Assembly: GCA_937967755.1 (NCBI GenBank)
Contig: CALBTA010000226.1
Location: 1 to 10,052 of the forward strand
DNA from: an uncultured Planctomycetaceae bacterium
Lineage (GTDB): Bacteria; Planctomycetota; Planctomycetia; Pirellulales; Pirellulaceae
Direction of reading: 5' to 3'
DNA length: 10,052 nt
Below the pieces are notes generated by a model. It saw only the letters and a program-made list of their open reading frames with translations, did not search any database and was not told the DNA's origin. Shown one piece after another: positions 1 to 6,118 of the stretch. Made by a program: the position numbers and the translations under genes. Numbering within the stretch: the stretch's first letter is position 1; every line of letters starts with the position of its first letter.

Positions 1-1
1 C

Positions 2-1018
2 GCTGACGACGCCGACGCCCGCACGATGGGACTGGTCGCCATGCGTTCGGGCGCGCTGAACGCAGAGGACCCCGAGTCGCGCGAAAAGCTGTTGAGTGCC
101 GTGACCGCGAAAGTGCAGGAAGAGTTGAAGAGCGAAGAGTTACAACCTTCCGACCTGACCAACCTGGCGGCTGTCGCCGAGGAGATGGGCGAAGGCCACG
201 AGGCGCTGGCGAAAGAGATCGAGACGAAATTGCTGGCCAGCGTGAAGGATACGTTAGCGGCCGACGACGTTGACGCCCGCACGATCGGCAACATCTTAGG
301 CAACGTCGCCACGCCGGCGGAATACAACGGCAATTTCGCGCTGGCCAAGGAAGTCACCACGGCGCTGGCCGGCGCGGTGACGAAACTGGAAGATCAGAAC
401 GACCGCGAGGGTTTGACCGAACAGATCGAAGCGGCCCAAACGCGGGCGGGTCTCGTCGGGCAGACGTTGACGGTCGAAGGGGCGCTGCTCGAAGGCGAGC
501 CGTTCGATTGGGCCAAGTATGAAGGCAAGGTTGTGCTCGTCGACTTCTGGGCCACCTGGTGCGGCCCTTGCCTGGCCGAGATCCCGAACATTTTAGAGAA
601 CTACGAACTGTACAAAGAGCACGGGTTCGAAGTGATCGGCGTGAACATTGACGAAGACCCGGCCACCGTCGTGCGGTTCTTTGCCGCCCGCGGCGAGCTG
701 CCGTGGCCGACGGTCATCAGCGCCGACCCCGAAACGACCGGCCCGCAAATGCCGATGGCCCGCAAGTGCGGCGTCGTGTCGATTCCGTTCGTGATCCTGG
801 TCGGCCGCGACGGCAAAGTGCTGGGCATCCACGTCCGCGGGCCGCTATTGGGCGAGCGGCTGGCCGAACTGTTCCCCGAGGCAGAAGCGCCCGAAGAAGA
901 CCCGCCCGAAGGTGAAGACGAACCTGCCGGAGATGGGTCGAAAGAACCGACAGGTGACACCGAAGCACCGCCTGCTGAGGGAAACGGTGAAAAAGAACCG
1001 GTGCTGGAAAGTCCGTAG
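2..1018 (+). CDS. TlpA-like thioredoxin-fold protein with N-terminal 43-residue repeats (5' partial)
   Basis: The frame is open from base 2, so the true start lies upstream; the ATG at 26 has no ribosome binding site and falls inside a repeat. Numbered from that ATG, residues 1-145 are charged and alanine-rich and probably helical. Together with the eight preceding codons they form three units of 43 residues, each ending in a leucine/lysine-rich helix. Residues 150-285 are a TlpA/redoxin-like thioredoxin domain: the strand VVLVDFWATWCGPC carries the redox pair C179/C182, and SIPF (P254) supplies the cis-proline. Members of this family reduce or exchange protein disulfides, usually in the periplasm or at the envelope. 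Any signal peptide would be outside the window. An extra cysteine (C248) precedes the cis-Pro loop. The last 45 residues are an acidic, proline-rich tail, probably disordered. The next gene starts 15 bp downstream, which suggests an operon. Family assignment is secure; substrate unknown. Confidence 0.9.
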   Translation, partial: ADDADARTMGLVAMRSGALNAEDPESREKLLSAVTAKVQEELKSEELQPSDLTNLAAVAEEMGEGHEALAKEIETKLLASVKDTLAADDVDARTIGNILGNVATPAEYNGNFALAKEVTTALAGAVTKLEDQNDREGLTEQIEAAQTRAGLVGQTLTVEGALLEGEPFDWAKYEGKVVLVDFWATWCGPCLAEIPNILENYELYKEHGFEVIGVNIDEDPATVVRFFAARGELPWPTVISADPETTGPQMPMARKCGVVSIPFVILVGRDGKVLGIHVRGPLLGERLAELFPEAEAPEEDPPEGEDEPAGDGSKEPTGDTEAPPAEGNGEKEPVLESP

Positions 1019-1033
1019 CGTCGTTAGCAAGCA

Positions 1034-1858
1034 ATGACCAGCACCCAAACTTCCGGCACGGTGACCTGTGCGAATTGCGAAAGCGTTTACCGGCTCGCCG
1101 AGGCGGGTGACGCTTGTGTGAATTGCGGTGCGCCGCTGGCTACTTCCGCCTGGCTGGATACCAGTGTTGAGCCGACCTACCTCGGCGTGTTGTCGTTTCT
1201 TAAGCCAGTCAATGATTTGGTGACCAAGGCTTACGAAGGAACCGACATGCTGGCCGAAGCCGGCGGGCGAACGCTCCAGGAGCGCGTCAGCGGGCCAGTG
1301 ATGTGTGGTTGGTGCCGCCAGCAGTACGAAGCCCGGCCGGCTTCGCCCAACTGCGCTTCGTGTGGCGGCGTACTGCCCAAACCGCCCGGTGCCGAAGCGG
1401 GCGACCCGCCGCCGCGTCCGCCCCGGCGGTTGCCGTCGCAGTTTTTCCTTCAACTTTACGTGAAGCAAAACTTCGGCGGGCTGATCGGCCTGGCGTTGAT
1501 CGTGTTGGGAATTCCCTCGCTTTACTTTCCGTTGGTCGGCGTGCCGATGCTGTTGTTGGGCGCGGTGATCGCTTACAGCAACTTCGTCACCGCCCGGCGA
1601 AGACACGTGGCGTTGGCCCGGGGCGCAGCGGCGCGCGGGCAAATTGAACGGGTCGAGCGTTGGGGCGACAAATCCCAAGGGGGCTATAGCCAAATGTACC
1701 GCGTCTGGTTTCGCTTTGAATCAGGCGGCCGGCCATACACGGGGATGAAATACACCTACGACCCGAGCATCACCAACCACTTCGAACACGAACCGATCTG
1801 GGTCGTCTGCCTGCCCGGCAGCCCAAAGTACCACGACATCTGGCCTCCGCTGGCGTGA
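1034..1858 (+). CDS. Double zinc-ribbon membrane protein with DUF3592-like C-terminus
   Basis: This 274-residue protein has no function that I recognise. It carries two separate zinc-ribbon-like cysteine sets: C12-x2-C15 with C28-x2-C31, and C91-x2-C94 with C107-x2-C110. A proline/arginine-rich linker (about 118-133) follows, then two closely spaced hydrophobic segments (about 147-163 and 166-184) that should form a membrane hairpin. After ARRR at 187-190, a sign of a cytoplasmic face, comes a soluble domain of about 85 residues. Its pattern (ARGQIERVERW, then alternating strands, then a terminal VVCLPGSP) resembles the DUF3592 fold. The ATG at 1034 is chosen because it places the first CxxC near the N-terminus; there is no clear Shine-Dalgarno site. 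It lies 15 bp after the thioredoxin gene and may be co-transcribed with it. Plausibly the ribbons face the cytoplasm and sense or bind something, but that is inference. Confidence 0.85.
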   Translation: MTSTQTSGTVTCANCESVYRLAEAGDACVNCGAPLATSAWLDTSVEPTYLGVLSFLKPVNDLVTKAYEGTDMLAEAGGRTLQERVSGPVMCGWCRQQYEARPASPNCASCGGVLPKPPGAEAGDPPPRPPRRLPSQFFLQLYVKQNFGGLIGLALIVLGIPSLYFPLVGVPMLLLGAVIAYSNFVTARRRHVALARGAAARGQIERVERWGDKSQGGYSQMYRVWFRFESGGRPYTGMKYTYDPSITNHFEHEPIWVVCLPGSPKYHDIWPPLA

Positions 1859-1882
1859 AGCGCAGAGCCGAACTGCGTTTCA
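1856..1882. terminator. Hairpin spanning two convergent stop codons; candidate bidirectional terminator
   Basis: The arms 1856-1865 (TGAAGCGCAG) and 1873-1882 (CTGCGTTTCA) form a 10-bp stem with one G-U pair (1860/1878) around a 7-base loop. The 5' arm begins with the TGA of the plus-strand zinc-ribbon gene, and the 3' arm ends with the complement of the TGA of the minus-strand gene. The genes are convergent with 21 bp between them, where a shared terminator is expected. No U-tract follows on either strand, so intrinsic termination is uncertain. Confidence 0.45.
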
Positions 1883-3664
1883 TTCTGCCGCCCAAGTTGG
1901 CGAAGGGGCGTTGTAGGTCACCGCTTCTCCGGCCAGCGGGTGCTTCAGTTCCATGCTGGCGGAGTGCAATTGCAGCGGCGGGGCGTCGGGCGGGTTGGCC
2001 GCGGCGGTTCCAAGCTGGTAATCGCGAAGGTAGATCGCGTCGCCGACGATGGGTATGTTCATCGCCCACAGGTGAACGCGGATTTGGTTCGTGCGGCCCG
2101 TTAGCGGCTGGGCGGTTAGCAGCGCCGTGCCGTCTGCCGCTTCATGTTGCACTTTGAACTGCGTGCGGGCGGGTTGGCCATCGGCATCGGGCAACCGGAT
2201 GCCGCCGGGGCCGGGCTTGTCGGAGATCGCCAGATCGCACGTGAAATTCGCCTGCAGCGGAGAGCCATGCACGCGGGCTAGGTAAAACTTCCGCACCTCG
2301 CCAGCGGCAAATTGCTGATGAAGCTGCGCGGCAATCGCCCGTGACTTACACAGGACGACCACGCCTGAAGTATCCGCATCCAACCGATGTGCCGGCCGCA
2401 ACCGCAGCGGCTTATAAACATGATTCAGGACGTAGCTGAGCGTATTGCGGTTGAAACGCCCGCAAGGGTGGATCGGCAGTGGGGCGGGCTTGTTGACGAC
2501 GACCAGCGCCTCGTCTTCATGCAGCACTTCTATCGCCCCGTTCACATCAGGCTCCCGCGTCGCCGGCATCTGGTGCAACAACCGCTGCCCGGCGCGGACG
2601 ATGTGATCCGGTCCGATAGACTGCCCCTCGCAATGCAGTTGCCCTTGGCGGCAGACCTCTTCCCACTGGTCGCGCGAAAGCTGCGTGTGGATGGCGTCGA
2701 AGAATTCGAGCAACGGCTGGCCGTCGTGCCGTTGCGGCACTCGAATAGGGCGAACGTTATCGTACGGCTGGCTGCCGGGCAGCGGGTCGGTTGCGTGCCC
2801 AATCGCCGCGTGGCGCAGCGCGAGCAATTCCTCTGCCGAGCGGGCTTCGTCTTGGTGGCAATGCGGGCAACACTCGCCTTCGACGAACAGCGGCGACGCT
2901 TGCTCCGCGGGCGAGAGGATCGCCTGGCAGGCGAAGCACATGGTCAGCTTCGACTCGCGCAATTGCGGATCAACGGCGACCCGTTTGTCGAAGACGAAGC
3001 ACTCGCCCTCAAAGTGTTCGCCGCCGCATTGCTCGAAGTATTTCAGGATGCCGCCGTCGAGCTGATAGACTTCCGCGAAGCCTTCCCGCTCAAGCAGAGG
3101 CGCCGCCTTCTCGCAGCGAATACCACCGGTGCAGAAAGTGACGACCGGTTGCTGCTTCAGCTCTTCGGGAAGTTCATGAACCGCCGCCGGAAAGTCGCGA
3201 AAGTGATCGATGCCGATCGCGGTCGCGCCCGTGAACGTGCCCGCTTCGACTTCGAAGTCATTGCGCGCATCGAGGAGCGTCACCGGGCGGTTTTCATCCA
3301 GCCAACGCTTCAAATCGCGCGGCGAAATGCGCGGCGAAGTCGCTTGCCGCGGATCGATCCCCTCAACCCCGAAGGCGATGATCTCGCATTTGATCTTCAC
3401 CAGCATGCGGTTGAAAGGTTGCTCGTCGCTGAGGCTTTCCTTGACGTCTAACTGGCCGATCGCGGGGATTGATTGCAAATGGGAAAGCAGCGCTTCGGTA
3501 CCTACTTTACTTCCGGCAACGAATAGGTTGATGCCCTCGGGCGCGATGAGGATTGTGCCTTTGAGCTGCTGCTCGCCGCAGAGGGTGTGGAGGTCGCTGC
3601 GCAGCTGGCCAAGGTCGCTCAGGTCGGCGAAGCGGTAGGCGGCGATGTTGACGATCGAAGGCAT
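1880..3664 (-). CDS. trhO: TrhO-type rhodanese tRNA uridine hydroxylase fused to S4/RluA pseudouridine synthase
   Basis: This 594-residue protein joins two RNA-modification enzymes. Residues 1-100 match the N-terminal domain of the UPF0176/TrhO family (E. coli YceA), which makes 5-hydroxyuridine at tRNA position 34. Residues 113-212 are a rhodanese domain with the active-site loop CTGGIRCEK (C178, second cysteine C184). Residues 243-269 hold C243-x2-C246 and C266-x2-C269, a likely zinc site as in other TrhO proteins. Residues 316-368 look like an S4 RNA-binding domain. Residues 378-585 are an RluA-family pseudouridine synthase with HRLDADTSG (catalytic Asp D429), and the later LTGRTNQIRVHL motif is intact. 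TrhO alone is usually about 300-350 residues and RluA-type enzymes about 220-320, so both halves look complete. The ATG at 3664 gives the usual TrhO beginning (IVNIAAYRF); no Shine-Dalgarno site is visible. Cytoplasmic. The RluA half's target (rRNA or tRNA) cannot be read from sequence. Confidence 0.93.
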   Translation of the reverse strand: MPSIVNIAAYRFADLSDLGQLRSDLHTLCGEQQLKGTILIAPEGINLFVAGSKVGTEALLSHLQSIPAIGQLDVKESLSDEQPFNRMLVKIKCEIIAFGVEGIDPRQATSPRISPRDLKRWLDENRPVTLLDARNDFEVEAGTFTGATAIGIDHFRDFPAAVHELPEELKQQPVVTFCTGGIRCEKAAPLLEREGFAEVYQLDGGILKYFEQCGGEHFEGECFVFDKRVAVDPQLRESKLTMCFACQAILSPAEQASPLFVEGECCPHCHQDEARSAEELLALRHAAIGHATDPLPGSQPYDNVRPIRVPQRHDGQPLLEFFDAIHTQLSRDQWEEVCRQGQLHCEGQSIGPDHIVRAGQRLLHQMPATREPDVNGAIEVLHEDEALVVVNKPAPLPIHPCGRFNRNTLSYVLNHVYKPLRLRPAHRLDADTSGVVVLCKSRAIAAQLHQQFAAGEVRKFYLARVHGSPLQANFTCDLAISDKPGPGGIRLPDADGQPARTQFKVQHEAADGTALLTAQPLTGRTNQIRVHLWAMNIPIVGDAIYLRDYQLGTAAANPPDAPPLQLHSASMELKHPLAGEAVTYNAPSPTWAAE

Positions 3665-3682
3665 GAGACCAGAACTGTGAAC

Positions 3683-3763
3683 GGCCGTGTGCCACTGCTT
3701 GAAGTCGGATCTAAGTGGTTTCGCGCATCATCCTACCACGACTTCAAGCAGTGCCACACGGCC
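3683..3763. repeat. Long imperfect inverted repeat filling the intergenic gap
   Basis: The left arm 3683-3707 (starting GGCCGTGTGCCACTGCTTG) and the right arm 3739-3763 (ending CAGTGCCACACGGCC) are reverse complements over 25 bp with one mismatch, around a 31-base spacer. The element takes up 81 of the 102 bp between the exchanger stop (3767) and the TrhO-RluA start (3664). Transcribed from the exchanger side, it would fold into a strong hairpin right after the stop, so it could attenuate or end that transcript. Its form suggests a dispersed, non-coding palindromic or MITE-like repeat; I see no target-site duplication. Confidence 0.75.
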
Positions 3764-3766
3764 CCG

Positions 3767-5179
3767 CTACGGGTTGCCGATTAGCTGTTCGACCCCGTAA
3801 CCCAGCGAGCCGGCGATGGCGTAAAGGACGAAGATGCCGTACAGCCCGCAGAGGATGAACGCTTTGCCGCGTGTCAACCGCTGGTGGTGCCACATGATCA
3901 GCAGCGTGATGACCGTCAGTACCAACAGCAAGATGCGAATGCCAACCAGGCCCGCCATCGGGCTGCCGTCCTCTTGCGTCAGGCTGATGGGCACCCAGCC
4001 GTTCAGATAGCATCCAACCAACAGCGGGATGGCGAGGCAGACGCAGATGTCAAAGATGTTCGAGCCAAACGCGTTCGCGACCGCCCCATCGTCGTCGCCC
4101 CGCCGCGACGCGCCGATTGAGAGAAACGTATCGGGCACACTGCTGGCCGCGGCGGCGACGATCACGGCGACGAAGAATATCGGCACGTTCATGACCAGCG
4201 ACGCTTCGCGTGTGACTTCGACTAACCAGTAGCACGATGCGGCCGCAACGACCGTGGCGAACGCAATGACCAGCCAGGCGGTGATCGACGTTAGCGGAAC
4301 TTCAAACAGGCCGAACAAGGCGCTGGCGGCGTCGGGCTCTTCTTCCCCCTCTTCGTCGATGTCGTCGATCTCGCCTTGCGCCTTGGCCGACAGTCGGGCA
4401 TGAACTTCTTCCACCAACGCCGCGCTGGGCCGGATTTCTTGAGCGTTAAGCGCATCTTCGATTTGGCTGGTTTGCAACCCTGCGAACTTACCGCCGAGGT
4501 GATCGTCCACGGCGTGGATCGCCCGGCGAAAACGGCCGGCGTCGGCGTAGAGTTTTCTCACGTAGCTGATGTACAGCACCAGCAGCACGACGCCCATCCA
4601 CCAGTGCATTTGGTTTTGGAACAGGAAAACAATCAGCAACAATTCGCACCCGAGGAACCACATACCGTCGCGCAGGATCACGGTCTTGGCGATGTCGATG
4701 GCGGGGCGGCTGCGGCGGACGTAGGAAATGACCAGCGCGCAAATCGCCGGGATTAGAATCATGTTGTAGATCGCGCTGCCAGCGCATGTGGCAACCGTCG
4801 GGCCGTAACCGTGGCTGCCTGCCGCCTTCAAGTCTTCGGCTGAATCGCCGGCGGCAAAGATAGCGAGCACCACGAAGAAAATTCCGGTAAACAGTTCCGG
4901 CATGCTGCTGGCGACCGCATCGAGCGTCGCCCCGCGCACCGAACCGGGGATGTGAAACTTCATCCCGATCCACTGGGCCGCTTCGGCGAAGGGGTCGCAG
5001 GCTTGCCAAATGACGATCGAGATCACCACCACCTGGCTGAGCAGGAAGGCAACGTGTAGCGCCGTGCCGCCGACGGTGGCCCAAACCAGCCCGGTCGACG
5101 CCATCACAGAGAGCCAGATGAGTGAAACGGATAGCCCGATTTTGTCGACGCCAGAGGCTTCCGTGTCCGCGTTGGCCAT
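3767..5179 (-). CDS. CaCA-family cation/Ca2+ exchanger, NCKX-like
   Basis: This 470-residue polytopic membrane protein has the two inverted alpha-repeats of the cation/Ca2+ antiporter superfamily, which exchanges Ca2+ for Na+ or H+ across the membrane. Alpha-1 has SSMPELFT (E95) and later AGSAIYN (N139). Alpha-2 has ASSVPDTF (D350) and later FGSNIFDI (D377). The SVPD and GSNxFD forms are closer to animal K+-dependent exchangers (NCKX) than to the usual bacterial GTSxPE and GSNIFN. A hydrophilic loop at about 208-290 separates the two halves and contains a very acidic run (IDDIDEEGEEEPD, 271-283), reminiscent of the regulatory Ca2+-binding loop of eukaryotic exchangers but far shorter. I count about 10-12 membrane segments. 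The start ATG at 5179 gives a short polar N-terminus before the first membrane helix; the Shine-Dalgarno site is weak. Superfamily is certain, ion specificity inferred. Confidence 0.9.
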   Translation of the reverse strand: MANADTEASGVDKIGLSVSLIWLSVMASTGLVWATVGGTALHVAFLLSQVVVISIVIWQACDPFAEAAQWIGMKFHIPGSVRGATLDAVASSMPELFTGIFFVVLAIFAAGDSAEDLKAAGSHGYGPTVATCAGSAIYNMILIPAICALVISYVRRSRPAIDIAKTVILRDGMWFLGCELLLIVFLFQNQMHWWMGVVLLVLYISYVRKLYADAGRFRRAIHAVDDHLGGKFAGLQTSQIEDALNAQEIRPSAALVEEVHARLSAKAQGEIDDIDEEGEEEPDAASALFGLFEVPLTSITAWLVIAFATVVAAASCYWLVEVTREASLVMNVPIFFVAVIVAAAASSVPDTFLSIGASRRGDDDGAVANAFGSNIFDICVCLAIPLLVGCYLNGWVPISLTQEDGSPMAGLVGIRILLLVLTVITLLIMWHHQRLTRGKAFILCGLYGIFVLYAIAGSLGYGVEQLIGNP

Positions 5180-5229
5180 GGGGCGGGGTTTATTGAAGTA
5201 GGACTAACGCGTCCGAGGTCATTCGAGAG

Positions 5230-5257
5230 GTAGGGACGGGTTACAAACCCGTCCTAC
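5230..5257. repeat. Palindromic intergenic repeat
   Basis: The left arm 5230-5241 (GTAGGGACGGGT) pairs with the right arm 5247-5257 (ACCCGTCCTAC) over 11 bp with one bulged G and a 5-base loop. It lies between the Uma2-family stop (5302) and the exchanger start (5179), which are co-directional, so in RNA it could act as a terminator-like or mRNA 3'-end hairpin for the Uma2 gene. A separate GTAGGAC at about 5198-5204 may be a decayed half copy. The rest of the 122-bp gap shows nothing else I can name. Confidence 0.6.
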
Positions 5258-5301
5258 GTTGATGAGATGATGATAGAATTCCCGCCCGTAGCCCGCAAGG
5301 T

Positions 5302-5952
5302 TCACACGTCTTCTGTTGTGCCGGAATCCGTGCCATCGTCGGCGGGCGGAAATTCCACCCGATCATAGATTTCCGCAAGCGGAAGCACACAGTCAACGGC
5401 CGTCAACAATGCAGAAGCGTCTAGTCCCGCAAATGACTTCAGCGACCAAGTCGAGTCGTCCTCGCGATGAAAGACTTCGATCCGAGGTTCTGCCTGGGAG
5501 ATGAGTACGTAGTCCATCAGCGTCGGATTCCAGTCACGAAGACGAATGAATTTTTGTCCGCGGTCAAACGCCTCGGTCGATGGCGAGAGTACTTCAATGA
5601 CGGCCGTGGGGTTGAGGACCACGTCGCGGTGTTCGTCATGAAATATAATGTCGTCGCATATGACCAGCGCATCCGGATAAGAAAAAAGTCCTTTCGTGCC
5701 ACTACCATGCGGCCGATTGGGGCCACTGCGGACCTTTGTATCCTTCGTGCGAGCGCGACACCGCTTCCCTTTGAGTTGGGCGTGAAGCACGCCGACGAGA
5801 TTGACAGTAATTTCGCCGTGCGCACTGCTCTCCCCCGCCATGGCGATGATCTCGCCGTCCAGAAATTCACTCCGGTGTTCGGCTTCGCGTTCCAGACGAA
5901 GGTACTCGTCGATCGTGATCTTCTCCGCCGTACTCAATTGTGGCATCGACAT
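5302..5952 (-). CDS. Uma2-family (DUF820) PD-(D/E)XK nuclease-fold protein
   Basis: This 216-residue protein matches the Uma2/DUF820 family, which is abundant in cyanobacteria and planctomycetes. The family has a PD-(D/E)XK restriction-endonuclease-like fold and no firm biological role. The N-terminal stretch has the family pattern TIDEYLRLER then EFLDGEIIAMAG. The putative catalytic residues are in place: D94 in YPDALVICDD, E120 in VIEVLSPST and K134 in DRGQKF, followed by the conserved YVLISQAEPRIEVF. The domain therefore looks intact. The ATG at 5952 is chosen over an in-frame start at 6033 because GGGAGGT sits 5 bases upstream, the best ribosome binding site in the window, and because the family normally begins at this point. 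A second ATG lies two codons further in. The C-terminus ends in an acidic tail. It is likely a single-gene unit, lying divergently from the plus-strand exchanger. Confidence 0.9.
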   Translation of the reverse strand: MSMPQLSTAEKITIDEYLRLEREAEHRSEFLDGEIIAMAGESSAHGEITVNLVGVLHAQLKGKRCRARTKDTKVRSGPNRPHGSGTKGLFSYPDALVICDDIIFHDEHRDVVLNPTAVIEVLSPSTEAFDRGQKFIRLRDWNPTLMDYVLISQAEPRIEVFHREDDSTWSLKSFAGLDASALLTAVDCVLPLAEIYDRVEFPPADDGTDSGTTEDV

Positions 5953-5957
5953 GGTTG

Positions 5958-5964
5958 ACCTCCC
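5958..5964 (-). promoter_or_regulatory. Ribosome binding site of the Uma2-family gene
   Basis: On the minus strand GGGAGGT is followed by 5 bases (CAACC) and then ATG at 5952. This is a near-ideal Shine-Dalgarno site and decides the start against the longer open frame that begins at 6033. Most other genes in this window have no comparable site. Confidence 0.75.
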
Positions 5965-6036
5965 GAAATCGTATTGCGCCCTCGCACGAATGAACGCAAC
6001 TATGTTATACCACGAACCGAAAGTAGCGGGCATACG

Positions 6037-6114
6037 GTAGCAGACACACTCCGAGTGTCGCCCGCCAAACCACTTTCAACATCGATTCTGTTACGCCACA
6101 CGGAGTGTGCCTAC
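6037..6114. repeat. Opposed pair of small hairpin repeats upstream of the YrbG-type exchanger
   Basis: Two copies of the core CACACTCCG(A/T)GTG lie in opposite orientation: one within 6037-6060 on the plus strand, the other as its complement within 6094-6114. Each starts with GTAG when read in its own direction. Each also folds on itself: ACACT/AGTGT with loop CCG at 6046-6058, and CACAC/GTGTG with loop GGA at 6097-6109. About 33 bp separates the copies. This looks like a dispersed palindromic element in paired form. The second copy reaches to within 5 bases of the exchanger ATG. Confidence 0.55.
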
Positions 6115-6118
6115 TACT

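Noticed and set aside
845..1693. A 282-codon minus-strand open frame across the thioredoxin and zinc-ribbon genes
   Set aside because: It spans two recognisable plus-strand genes and the gap between them, and has a low-complexity Arg/Pro/His composition without motifs.
2387..3451. A 354-codon plus-strand open frame opposite the TrhO-RluA gene
   Set aside because: It is fully antisense to a gene with two intact catalytic domains; its arginine-rich composition is typical of the shadow frame of a high-GC gene, and I see no family motif.
4488..5084. A 198-codon frame on the same strand as the NCKX-like exchanger
   Set aside because: It is out of frame with the exchanger, whose alpha-repeats are conserved through this stretch; its sequence is Arg-rich and unlike a membrane protein.
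5953..6033. N-terminal extension of the Uma2-family protein to 6033
   Set aside because: The strong GGGAGGT at 5958-5964 points to ATG 5952, and the extra 27 residues do not fit the family start.
6107..6118. GTG start four codons before the exchanger ATG
   Set aside because: It lies inside the repeat hairpin with the GGAG only 1 base away, too close to serve it.
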